15,897 nt of DNA from an uncultured Bacteroidota bacterium (lineage in GTDB: Bacteria > Bacteroidota > Bacteroidia > Bacteroidales > P3), in NCBI GenBank assembly GCA_900545215.1, contig UQXW01000049.1:1-15897 (forward strand), read 5' to 3'. The notes under the pieces are model-generated. The model was not told the DNA's origin, did no database searches, and worked only from the letters and a program-made list of their open reading frames with translations. A program made the position numbers and the translations under genes. This document shows, piece by piece, positions 1 through 6,121 of this stretch (position 1 is the stretch's first letter; every line of letters begins with the position of its first letter).

Positions 1-2
1 CT

Positions 3-482
3 CTTGTGAACGGGAAAGGTCTTCCAGAGAAGGAAGTCCCCCACCATATCCGCAAAACGGGAGAGAACACCGCTCCATCGAAACTCAACGCCCTCGGCTC
101 TCAGGCCTTTGAAGCCAAAATGCGTGTGCTTATCGAGTTGCGACGCAGCAAGAGAAACAAAGACCTTCTCCACCTCTGCATCGTCAAAGGCAACTACCTC
201 CCCAACGACTACAAACAACAATCCTTCGACCTGCAAACCGACTCCGACATGAACTTCACCGCAACCGGCGGACGAACGGAACTATCGGAAATCAACTCTT
301 ATCTTCCTGTGATACTCCCTGTAAACGAAGAGCAACTCGCACTCATGCAACAAAAGGAGAAAGATAAAGAAACCATCATCAAACTCTACAAGCAGGGAAA
401 AAGCATACGCGAAATATCGGAGCTTGTCCCGCAAAGCAAATCCACCGTGCAACGAATCATCAAATCCGAAAATGAAGCATAA
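3..482 (+). CDS. C-terminal part of a RepA-like AAA family ATPase (5' end outside window)
   Basis: The reading frame is open to the left edge of the window, so the GTG at position 6 is probably internal and only the last ~160 residues are present. The segment with GSQAFEAKMRVLIELR followed by HLCIVKGNYLP resembles the end of the RecA/RepA-like ATPase domain found in AAA ATPases of Bacteroidetes mobile elements, where one strand leads into the KGNYLP turn. The last ~40 residues (KDKETIIKLYKQGKSIREISELVPQSKSTVQRII) form a clear helix-turn-helix of the resolvase/Tc3 type, so the protein probably binds DNA as well as ATP. No Walker motifs are visible because they would lie upstream. It is followed by a large inverted repeat and then by HTH and DUF6371 genes, a layout typical of replication or mobilisation modules. 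The family call rests on remembered similarity; a role in element replication is inference. Confidence 0.6.
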   Translation, partial: LVNGKGLPEKEVPHHIRKTGENTAPSKLNALGSQAFEAKMRVLIELRRSKRNKDLLHLCIVKGNYLPNDYKQQSFDLQTDSDMNFTATGGRTELSEINSYLPVILPVNEEQLALMQQKEKDKETIIKLYKQGKSIREISELVPQSKSTVQRIIKSENEA

Positions 483-491
483 ATCCCCAAC

Positions 492-548
492 TGTCCCGTC
501 CCATGTCCCACCCATATATAGGATATGGGTGGGACATGGGACGGGACA
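492..548. repeat. 26-bp perfect inverted repeat with 5-nt loop
   Basis: The arms at 492-517 and 523-548 are exact reverse complements around a 5-nt loop (atagg). The repeat starts 10 bp after the ATPase stop codon. The right arm is built of GGGACA-like units (531-536, 538-542, 543-548), and one more GGGACA lies at 559-564. The RNA form would be a very stable hairpin, but no T-tract follows, so a classical intrinsic terminator is not well supported. Other possibilities are an iteron-like or Rep binding site, a transfer origin hairpin, or a mobile-element end. The gap 483-607 contains nothing else recognisable. Confidence 0.9.
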
Positions 549-607
549 AGGGATATGCGGGACAAAGAATATGAACCTGATAGAAAACACCAAAAACGCA
601 AATAATC

Positions 608-940
608 ATGAACGAAATGAATGAAATGAAACGCCGCTTCATGGAGGCGGAACAGGAAGAGAAGGAATTATTCCGTCGTTTGAATGCGGGCGACGAGGAC
701 TATCCGTGCTTCTTCACCGAGGAGGTATTGGACATGCTGGGTATTTCTCAACCCACTCTCTACCGCATACGTCGCCGTCTGAATGCCGAACGTCCGGAGC
801 ATGCGTCCCACCTCTCCAAGTTCGGGACAAGGGCATGGAAGAACCGTTATTCAGCTCGGGAAATCAGAGAGATAAAGGCTTACATAAAGGAGAAAAACAC
901 TTATCGTTCGCCATTGGAAAACCACAGGGAGGAGGGGTAA
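608..940 (+). CDS. Small helix-turn-helix protein of a mobile element
   Basis: This is a 110-residue charged protein with an acidic/basic N-terminal helix (residues 1-28). A helix-turn-helix follows, best seen in FFTEEVLDMLGISQPTLYRI (about residues 35-54), where the recognition helix begins at SQPTLYRIRRRL. The basic C-terminus (RYSAREIREIKAYIKEK) may be a second DNA-contact helix. The pattern resembles excisionase/MerR-like HTH proteins encoded beside primase-like genes in Bacteroidetes integrative elements. The ATG at 608 is used, but in-frame ATGs at 620 and 626 are equally possible because no clear Shine-Dalgarno sequence is seen. The gene lies between the large inverted repeat and the DUF6371 gene. 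A regulatory or excision role is inferred from size and fold only. Confidence 0.6.
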   Translation: MNEMNEMKRRFMEAEQEEKELFRRLNAGDEDYPCFFTEEVLDMLGISQPTLYRIRRRLNAERPEHASHLSKFGTRAWKNRYSAREIREIKAYIKEKNTYRSPLENHREEG

Positions 941-1020
941 AAGAAATGGGAAGGAACGTCTTGTCTTGTGTCTGATTAAATTGTTCTTGTTCCTCCCCGA
1001 GATGCTAAAACTAATTAACC

Positions 1021-1036
1021 CCTATCTCACGATAGG
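1021..1036. repeat. Short inverted repeat upstream of the DUF6371 gene
   Basis: The arms cctatc (1021-1026) and gatagg (1031-1036) pair around a 4-nt loop, 38 bp upstream of the chosen start codon of the DUF6371 gene. It could be an operator half-site pair or a leader hairpin. It is short enough to be chance. Confidence 0.3.
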
Positions 1037-1073
1037 TAGTGCAAAGTTAGAAATTTCCAACGATACCGACAGC

Positions 1074-2030
1074 ATGACAACAGCAAAAAATTCAAATACG
1101 ACTTATCGCTACCGCTATTCCTTGGACAGGAGCAGCCGCAAATTCATCTGTCCGCAATGCGGAAAGAGAACCTTCGTAAGGTATTGGGACAACCTCCTCG
1201 GGACGTATCTTGCGGACGAGAGGGCGGGCAAATGCGACAGGAGCATAAAATGTGCCTATCATCTGCCGCCGAGAGCCTTGGGATACCGCAACGGCAACCT
1301 GCCGTCCGACCGTCTGCCTCATCTGCAAAGCAATCCGAACCCGCAGGCTCCGCATACTTTGGAGATGGACACCGCTCCTTTTTTCCGTCATCACAGGGAA
1401 AACGATTTCTATCGCTTTCTGCTCACCCTTCCGGTGGATAGAGAACGCTTGGAGGAGGTCTGCCGTCTTTATGACCTCGGCTCGACACGCAGCGGAGGCG
1501 TCATCTATTGGCAGAAAGACCTCGACGGCAAGGTGAGAACGGGAAAGATAATGCACTACGACCCTCTCAGCGGCAAAAGGGACAAGAGCCGTCCTCCGCA
1601 GTGGGTACACAGGAAAGTTTCCACTCCTGCTTCATGGACATTGCGGCAATGCCTCTTCGGCACGCAGCTGTTGAGAGAGGACAGGGAGCGGAAAGTCGCC
1701 GTGGTGGAAAGCGAGAAGACTGCCGTTCTGCTCAGCCTCTTCGACCACAGCCGCTTGTGGACGGCATGCGGAGGGAAGATGAACCTGAGAGAAGAGATGA
1801 TTGCCGACATAGCCCGAAACGAAATAGAACTCTACCCCGACCTCGATGCCGTTGCCTTTTGGCAGAGCCGCCTGCCCCGTCTGCAACGCCTCACGGGCAA
1901 AATCCTCTGCATCGTCCCATGGTGGGACTGCCCCGCAAGCCGCCTCCGAGCCTTCTCTCCCCTCCCACCCACCGCCGACCCTGCCGACCTGCTCTTGCAA
2001 AGACTGAAAGGGAGAAAACAAAAAGCGTGA
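1074..2030 (+). CDS. DUF6371-type zinc-finger/toprim-like protein (primase-like)
   Basis: From the ATG at 1074 this is a 318-residue protein. The N-terminus carries a zinc-ribbon-like set: C26xxC29 in FICPQCGKRTFVRYW, then C54, C60 and H63 in CDRSIKCAYH. This resembles the zinc finger of DnaG-like primases and of DUF6371 proteins. The C-terminal half holds a toprim-like strand and turn VAVVESEKTAVLLSLF (about 208-223, with Glu212 in the expected acidic position) and ELYPDLDAVAFW (252-263), supplying possible metal-binding aspartates. Such proteins sit in replication/mobilisation modules of Bacteroidetes elements. The frame is open further upstream (TTG at 966, ATG at 1002). The 1074 start was chosen because the conserved YRYRYSLDRSSRKF segment follows it closely and the upstream stretch is not protein-like. 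Its last 20 codons are partly duplicated at 2838-2913. Primase activity is inference. Confidence 0.7.
   Translation: MTTAKNSNTTYRYRYSLDRSSRKFICPQCGKRTFVRYWDNLLGTYLADERAGKCDRSIKCAYHLPPRALGYRNGNLPSDRLPHLQSNPNPQAPHTLEMDTAPFFRHHRENDFYRFLLTLPVDRERLEEVCRLYDLGSTRSGGVIYWQKDLDGKVRTGKIMHYDPLSGKRDKSRPPQWVHRKVSTPASWTLRQCLFGTQLLREDRERKVAVVESEKTAVLLSLFDHSRLWTACGGKMNLREEMIADIARNEIELYPDLDAVAFWQSRLPRLQRLTGKILCIVPWWDCPASRLRAFSPLPPTADPADLLLQRLKGRKQKA
1970..1994 (+). repeat. Left copy of a 25-bp direct repeat (3' end of DUF6371 gene)
   Basis: These 25 bases encode the TADPADLL segment near the C-terminus of the DUF6371 protein. They recur exactly at 2838-2862. Similarity then continues imperfectly (14 of 19 matches by eye) through CTGAAAGGGA. 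The repeat pair brackets the small-ORF/kinase cassette. Confidence 0.95.
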
Positions 2031-2063
2031 AGAAAGAAAAGAAGCCGTGAAGAAGAATTATCG

Positions 2064-2071
2064 TACCTTTG
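2064..2071 (+). promoter_or_regulatory. Bacteroidetes -7 box (TACCTTTG) for the 66-aa/kinase cassette
   Basis: TACCTTTG matches the Bacteroidetes sigma-A -7 consensus TAnnTTTG exactly and lies 31 bp before the ATG at 2103. No good TTTG -33 box is visible upstream. It places a promoter inside the bracketed segment, so the cassette can be expressed independently of the DUF6371 gene. Confidence 0.6.
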
Positions 2072-2102
2072 CACGACGGCAGTACAAAAAAGATGTGGAA
2101 CC

Positions 2103-2303
2103 ATGGACGAAAGATTATCGACTTTATATTTAAGAGACGGGCAATCGGCAAGCCGGTATGTGTTGAATTTGAGACCCGAATACAGGCAGATTGCGACAGA
2201 AGCGATATTGGAATGTTCGAGATTGGGCTATCCTCTCAACAATATGGAAATCACCAGCAAGGCAAGAGAGTTGCAACGCAGGAAACGGAAAGCACACGCT
2301 TGA
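2103..2303 (+). CDS. 66-residue protein coupled to a downstream kinase-like gene
   Basis: I do not recognise a named family. The product is 66 residues, basic at the C-terminus (KARELQRRKRKAHA), and appears all-helical with a helix around RPEYRQIATEAILECSRLGY. There is no signal peptide or membrane segment. It starts with ATG 31 bp after an exact TAnnTTTG box, and its TGA stop (2301-2303) overlaps the TTG start of the next gene by the shared bases TTGA, which suggests translational coupling. A small protein tied this closely to a kinase-like partner could be an antitoxin, adaptor or substrate-binding partner; that is speculation. A longer reading frame from 2069 in another frame covers the same DNA, but its first ~77 residues are not protein-like, so this frame is preferred here. 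Confidence 0.6.
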   Translation: MDERLSTLYLRDGQSASRYVLNLRPEYRQIATEAILECSRLGYPLNNMEITSKARELQRRKRKAHA

Positions 2304-2836
2304 TTTCGATTGCAAAAAAGAATAATCTGTTTATTGAAAAAAGCGAGTGGGGACAATACGGCGACAGAAAACGGTTGCCCTCGGGCGAGAGCGTTGTCTT
2401 TTTGAACAACGAAGAAACCACCATCACAAAAATCAGAAATCCTTTTGCAAAAGCAGCCATCAAAAACCTGCATGTTGAAGACGTAATATACGAACATCTT
2501 ATACACAATATACTTTTCCCAGATACAAAATACACTTTCATCGGCATAAGCGAGGATTTGAACGAAGTCAGAATCGTGTTGCAACAAAAGTATATTTCAG
2601 ACCGTTTCATCGCTTCTCCGCAAAAGGAAATAGATAGCTTTCTCCAACAAGGTTTGAGACTGCATATAGAGAACCGTTACTATTATGCGAACGATTACAT
2701 TGCCATAACGGATGTTTCCGCCGATGGCGATAATGTGCTTTTCGACGGTGAAAAGCTATACTTCATAGACCCTATCATCAAATTCAAGCAACCTGCACAA
2801 AAGGTGTTGGAATACTACCACAAAATGCTGCGATAA
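2300..2836 (+). CDS. Polyvalent-protein-type kinase domain protein
   Basis: A 178-residue protein starting at TTG 2300, a start chosen because it overlaps the preceding stop codon (TTGA) and because kinase-like sequence begins at once. Expected elements appear in order: a nucleotide-loop-like LPSGESVVFL (26-35), a candidate ATP lysine in ITKIRNP (Lys44), HNILFPDTKYTFIG (69-82), QQKYI (95-99), ITDVSADGDNVLFDG (136-150, with Asn145 in the metal-binding position) and LYFIDPI (153-159, with Asp157). The pattern matches the compact kinase domain described in polyvalent proteins of phages and conjugative elements, usually part of a larger protein but also found alone. The substrate is unknown. Context suggests a cargo gene acting with the 66-residue partner; toxin-like or host-modifying roles are guesses. 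The stop at 2834-2836 is followed one base later by a duplicated relic of the DUF6371 gene end. Confidence 0.6.
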   Translation: MISIAKKNNLFIEKSEWGQYGDRKRLPSGESVVFLNNEETTITKIRNPFAKAAIKNLHVEDVIYEHLIHNILFPDTKYTFIGISEDLNEVRIVLQQKYISDRFIASPQKEIDSFLQQGLRLHIENRYYYANDYIAITDVSADGDNVLFDGEKLYFIDPIIKFKQPAQKVLEYYHKMLR

Positions 2837-2837
2837 A

Positions 2838-2913
2838 CACCGCCGACCCTGCCGACCTGCTCCTGATATGGCTGAAAGGGAAGGAATATTGTCGGGTTAT
2901 GCTTTCCCGATAA
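2838..2913 (+). pseudogene. Relic of a DUF6371 gene 3' end (right direct-repeat copy)
   Basis: The first 25 bases are identical to 1970-1994. The reading frame continues as TADPADLLLIWLKGK and then EYCRVMLSR to a TAA at 2911-2913. It has no start codon of its own and begins one base after the kinase stop. It is a second, diverged tail of a DUF6371-like gene, consistent with the kinase cassette having been inserted in or next to such a gene. The rest of the gap up to 3008 shows nothing recognisable. Confidence 0.7.
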
Positions 2914-3008
2914 ACAATAAGAACAACTGTAAGGGTGGTTGCATGAAAGGTTGCGGAGGTATTCGGTTTCGGAAAAGGGTTTGCATCGCACTTTTTCACG
3001 ATTTGTAT

Positions 3009-3016
3009 TATCTTTG
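3009..3016 (+). promoter_or_regulatory. Bacteroidetes -7 box (TATCTTTG) for the dinD-like gene
   Basis: An exact TAnnTTTG match lies 30 bp before the dinD ATG at 3047. A TTTG at 2980-2983 is somewhat far upstream to be a normal -33 box. No LexA-type operator was recognised, though the SOS box of this organism is unknown to me. Confidence 0.55.
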
Positions 3017-3046
3017 TGCTTTGGAGATTGAAAAACAGACAGAGAC

Positions 3047-3916
3047 ATGGATATACAGAAAATCAATCGTCATACTGCATCATTTGATGAAATTACACAT
3101 TTCATCAAGAGCGATGATGGTAAGGAACAAATCGAAGTGTGGTTTGCCCGGGAACTTCAATCCGTTTTGGGGTATGCCAGATGGGAGAACTTCCTCCTTG
3201 CCGTAAACAGGGCTATGGAATCATGCAAATCGCAGAAAGTCAATTCCGACGACCATTTTCGTGAGTTCACGAAAATGGTCGGATTGGGGAGCGGTGCAAG
3301 ACGTGAGGTAAAGGATTTTATGCTGACACGTTTTGCTTGTTATCTTATTGCTCAGAACGGAGACCCCAAAAAGGAAGAGGTTGCTTTTGCCCAGGGGTAT
3401 TTTGCTTTGCAAACCCGTAAAGCGGAACTGATAGCAGAACATTTGCAACAATTATCTCGTTTGGAAACGCGAGAACGTTTACGTATATCGGAAAAGCAGT
3501 TGTCCCGCAACATATATGAACGCGGGGTCGATGACAGAGGCTTCGGGCGTATTCGGTCAAAGGGTGATACGGCTCTATTCGGCGGAAACACCACCGAAGA
3601 CATGAAATTACGTTTGGGCATTAAATCGACACGCCCTTTGGCAGATTTTCTGCCTACGCTTACCATTGCGGCAAAGAATTTGGCAACAGAAATGACGAAC
3701 CATAATGTGGAACAGAAAGACTTGTATGGTGAGCAAAACATCTCCACCGAGCATATTCAGAACAATATAAGCGTTCGTAAGATGTTGGGAGAGCGAGGTA
3801 TCAAACCGGAAAATCTTCCTCCTGCCGAAGACATCAAAAAGGTTGAACGCAGGGTGGTAAGCAACGAAAGGAAGATTGAAAAAACTTCCGATAAATTGCC
3901 GAAGGATATAGGGTGA
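3047..3916 (+). CDS. dinD: DNA damage-inducible protein D (DinD-like)
   Basis: A 289-residue protein close in length to E. coli DinD (about 274 residues), which is reported to interact with RecA and modulate filament stability. Diagnostic segments are WFARELQSVLGYARWENFLLAVNRA (residues ~26-50, a BRO/KilA-N-like fold start), DDHFREFTKMVGLGSGARREV (~67-87), DFMLTRFACYLIAQNGDP (~89-106), VAFAQGYFALQTRKAE (~112-127) and a long basic C-terminal half with LGIKSTRPLADFLP. It has its own -7 box upstream and a hairpin terminator downstream, so it is likely monocistronic. Family members are frequent on phages and integrative elements, in line with its position beside the mobilisation genes. A 32-bp near-perfect palindrome lies within its coding sequence at 3250-3281. 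Damage induction here is inferred from the family. Confidence 0.85.
   Translation: MDIQKINRHTASFDEITHFIKSDDGKEQIEVWFARELQSVLGYARWENFLLAVNRAMESCKSQKVNSDDHFREFTKMVGLGSGARREVKDFMLTRFACYLIAQNGDPKKEEVAFAQGYFALQTRKAELIAEHLQQLSRLETRERLRISEKQLSRNIYERGVDDRGFGRIRSKGDTALFGGNTTEDMKLRLGIKSTRPLADFLPTLTIAAKNLATEMTNHNVEQKDLYGEQNISTEHIQNNISVRKMLGERGIKPENLPPAEDIKKVERRVVSNERKIEKTSDKLPKDIG
3250..3281. repeat. 15-bp perfect inverted repeat inside dinD
   Basis: The arms 3250-3264 (cgaccattttcgtga) and 3267-3281 (tcacgaaaatggtcg) are exact reverse complements separated by 2 bases. It lies in the codons for DDHFREFTKMVG, one of the most conserved parts of DinD, so protein constraint may explain part of it. It could also be a protein-binding site or mRNA hairpin. 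Confidence 0.9.
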
Positions 3917-3946
3917 TGGGTCGGTGCGGGGTGTGAAAAGGAAAGT

Positions 3947-3985
3947 CCCTGTCGATTGTGTCGGCAGGGGCTCGGTTTGTGTGTT
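3947..3985 (+). terminator. Intrinsic terminator after dinD
   Basis: A 9-bp stem (3947-3955 pairing with 3961-3969, one G-T wobble) has a 5-nt loop, and a T-rich stretch follows at 3974-3985. It lies 30 bp after the dinD stop codon and separates the accessory region from the opposite-strand genes beyond. Confidence 0.65.
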
Positions 3986-4043
3986 TATTTCTTTACTCTA
4001 TCATAGGTCGGTTATTCGACAAATCGAAAAATACCGTCCTTTG

Positions 4044-4235
4044 TCATGACTTTTTCATTTTCTCTATCCACTTCATCAAAAAGGCGTACAGAAAGCCTGA
4101 TACAATACCGCTTAGCAGGGTGGTAAGGTTGTATGATGAAGTATCCCACTTCCGGTCGAAAAGGAATGAGACAAGGGGATAGATTGCCCAAAAGATTATT
4201 CCGAAGGAAAGGGCTTGGATTATTATTTTTTTCAT
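4044..4235 (-). CDS. Small two-helix membrane protein of unknown function
   Basis: A 63-residue protein (start MKKIIIQALSFG) with two hydrophobic segments: about residues 4-26 (IIIQALSFGIIFWAIYPLVSFLF) and 37-55 (LTTLLSGIVSGFLYAFLMK). A short polar loop (DRKWDTSSYN) joins them and a basic tail (KWIEKMKKS) follows. No family is recognised. It resembles many small inner-membrane proteins of Bacteroidetes, and a holin-like role cannot be excluded. The frame is open upstream to an ATG at 4286, but that extension would run through the terminator hairpin of the hydrogenase operon, so the ATG at 4235 is preferred. No promoter box was identified. Confidence 0.55.
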   Translation of the reverse strand: MKKIIIQALSFGIIFWAIYPLVSFLFDRKWDTSSYNLTTLLSGIVSGFLYAFLMKWIEKMKKS

Positions 4236-4261
4236 GGTTGCGTTTATGTCTGTGTTCGTCT

Positions 4262-4318
4262 CGATATAAAAAGAGAGGACACTCATAGTAATGCCATGGG
4301 CTTTAACGAGAGCGTCCT
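4262..4318 (-). terminator. Intrinsic terminator after the hydrogenase operon
   Basis: Read on the - strand, aggacgctc (4318-4310) pairs with gagtgtcct (4284-4276) with one wobble pair. The 25-nt loop contains a small gcccatggc palindrome, and ctcttttta follows the stem. The hairpin begins 33 bases after the hydrogenase stop codon. The long loop lowers certainty. Confidence 0.55.
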
Positions 4319-4351
4319 TTCTTCGTCATTCTACTTGTGTATTACACTTGT

Positions 4352-5773
4352 TTACTTGGTTGTCGGTAGTATTTGACGGGCTGCGGTTTTTGGGTTGTTG
4401 ATTGTGTCGCAACCGTTAACGCAACCGCCGGGGCATGACATGACTTCGATGAAGTTGCCCGGGCATTTTCCGTCCTTGGCGTATTGTTTCAACTGACGGA
4501 TTACTTGTTTGTTCAAGCCGTCTATGATTACTTCCTTGATTACGTTAGGATCCGGTGCGGTGGCTTTGACGGAGGCTGTTACGCCGTTTATCATGGCGAA
4601 ACCTCTGCCGTGTCCTGCTATGTTTGGATCCAAGGCGGTCGGTTCAAGGCTTTCCAAGTCCATGTCGGTGGCTTTGAAGAGGGCTTCCAATTCTTCGTAG
4701 CTTATGACGTAATCCACGATGTCTTTGTAAAGGTAGCTTTCGCTTCTTTTGCCGACGCATGGTGCGACCATGACGGTAACGGCATCGGGGTCTTGTGCCT
4801 TGACGTGCTTTGCGGTGTAAACCATAGGGGAATAGGTCGTGGAGACGAATTGTTGCATTTCCGGAATGTGTTTACGCACGAGGTTCATCCAGCTCGGACA
4901 GCATGAGGTTGTCATGAACGGTGCTCCTTCGCCCATTCTTTCTATGAATTCTTCTCTCTCTTTGTCGGTGGTTATGTTTGCTCCCAATGCTACTTCGACT
5001 ACGTCGGAGAAGCCGAGTTTCTTTATGCCAGTGAGGACTTTTCCGTATTCGGTTTTGAATTGTCCTCCCAATGACGGTGCCACCATGGCTACGACTTTCT
5101 TGCCGGCTTTGATGTCGCGGAAGATGTCTATCATGAAGGTTTTCTCGAAGATTGCTCCGAACGGACATGCTACCATACATTTGCCGCAATAGATGCATTT
5201 CTCGGGGTCGATGTGTTCTACGCCGTATTCGTCCTTGGTGATTGCTCCGACAGGGCAGGCTTCTTCGCATGGCACTGGTTGGTATATGATTGCATGGTAT
5301 GGACATGCTTCCTTGCACATTCCGCAGCTTACGCACTTATCGGGGTCGATGTGTGCTTGCTCGCCAACAGTGATTGCGCCTTTCTTGCAGGCGTAGGTGC
5401 ATGGTCTTGCCACACAGGCACGGCATAGGTTGGTTACTATGTAGTTGATCTTTACGCATGAGGAGCAGGCTTCGTCCACCACGGTCATCATGACCGATGT
5501 CTTGTCTGTCGTCTCTCTCAGCTTCACATAGTGCGAAAGGTTGTCCAATTCGTCTTTTTCGTCATAGACATTGAAGCCCAAGAGTGCCATCACTTTGTAT
5601 TTGACAACGGCTCTTTCCTTATGCACACAGCAACGTAGGGTGGCTCCGTGCTTCTTCGGTCTCATCTCCAAAGGGAGTCTGTCTATTTTTTCTTCCAATT
5701 CGTCGTTTACGATAAGACGTGCCAAACGCGTCAATATCTCTCTGCGAATTTCTACTGCATTGTTGATTGCCAT
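4352..5773 (-). CDS. Monomeric [FeFe] hydrogenase, group-B-like
   Basis: A 473-residue cytoplasmic iron-sulfur enzyme, expected to interconvert protons and H2 using ferredoxin-type electrons. The N-terminal ~100 residues have no known cofactor motif. Clustered cysteines follow: CRACVARPCTYAC (117-129), CVSCGMCKEACPYHAI (147-162), CEEACPVGAI (169-178) and CIYCGKCMVACPFGAI (193-208), enough for several [4Fe-4S] clusters. The H-cluster motifs are all present: L1 TSCCPSW (289-295, both cysteines kept), L2 APCVGKRSE (337-345) and L3 MSCPGGC (445-451). L2 has Ala where group A enzymes have Met, and L3 ends in NGCDT rather than a GGGQP-like turn, so this is not a classical group A enzyme. No hydE, hydF or hydG maturation genes lie in the window; they would have to be elsewhere. 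It is the last gene of a - strand run after two small ferredoxins, which are plausible electron partners. Confidence 0.85.
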   Translation of the reverse strand: MAINNAVEIRREILTRLARLIVNDELEEKIDRLPLEMRPKKHGATLRCCVHKERAVVKYKVMALLGFNVYDEKDELDNLSHYVKLRETTDKTSVMMTVVDEACSSCVKINYIVTNLCRACVARPCTYACKKGAITVGEQAHIDPDKCVSCGMCKEACPYHAIIYQPVPCEEACPVGAITKDEYGVEHIDPEKCIYCGKCMVACPFGAIFEKTFMIDIFRDIKAGKKVVAMVAPSLGGQFKTEYGKVLTGIKKLGFSDVVEVALGANITTDKEREEFIERMGEGAPFMTTSCCPSWMNLVRKHIPEMQQFVSTTYSPMVYTAKHVKAQDPDAVTVMVAPCVGKRSESYLYKDIVDYVISYEELEALFKATDMDLESLEPTALDPNIAGHGRGFAMINGVTASVKATAPDPNVIKEVIIDGLNKQVIRQLKQYAKDGKCPGNFIEVMSCPGGCVNGCDTINNPKTAARQILPTTK

Positions 5774-5807
5774 TATGTATTTTGTTTTGTTTATGGTTCT
5801 TCGTTCC

Positions 5808-6065
5808 TTATTTCCTTTCCAAATCGAGTTGCTTGCGGATTTCGTTCAGCAATTTGTCTTCGGTGCATTCTTCTATTACCACGTCTTCCACTTTTACGTA
5901 GGGCGGTTTAGCCACTCCTTCGTGTTCATGGCAGCCCAAGCAGGCGGAGCCGATGATTTCGACTTTGTCTTTGAGTTCGGCGGGCAGGTTCTTTTTCATC
6001 TTTGCCAGCTTATGTCCTCCTGCTATGTAACAGTATGTTCCTACACAAATTCTTACCTTTAACAT
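5808..6065 (-). CDS. Thioredoxin-fold [2Fe-2S] ferredoxin-like protein
   Basis: An 85-residue protein beginning VRICVGTYCYIAGG. Cys7 and Cys12 are spaced as in NuoE/HndA-type thioredoxin-like ferredoxins. A second pair, Cys42 and Cys45 (SACLGCHEHEG), is one residue tighter than the usual CxxxC. The segment PPYVKVEDVVIEE before the C-terminus matches the usual final strand region. It lies 34 bp upstream of the hydrogenase and probably carries one [2Fe-2S] cluster for electron transfer or redox sensing. The closer spacing and the His46/His48 residues after the second pair are atypical, so the cluster type could differ. Confidence 0.75.
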   Translation of the reverse strand: MLKVRICVGTYCYIAGGHKLAKMKKNLPAELKDKVEIIGSACLGCHEHEGVAKPPYVKVEDVVIEECTEDKLLNEIRKQLDLERK

Positions 6066-6121
6066 ATCTCACTTGGTATTGTTATGGTTCTTGCTTTCCC
6101 CTCTGTCTTACCCTTCTTTAT

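Noticed and set aside
1042..1049. TAnnTTTG-type -7 box on the - strand (TAACTTTG)
   Set aside because: No plausible - strand gene lies downstream; the region to the left is filled with well-supported + strand genes.
966..1073. N-terminal extension of the DUF6371 protein
   Set aside because: It starts at TTG, has no family-like sequence and spans a short inverted repeat; the ATG at 1074 directly precedes the conserved region.
2069..2299. N-terminal extension of the kinase-like protein from position 2069
   Set aside because: The extra ~77 residues begin inside the promoter box, overlap the 66-aa gene in another frame and look non-protein-like; the TTG at 2300 fits better.
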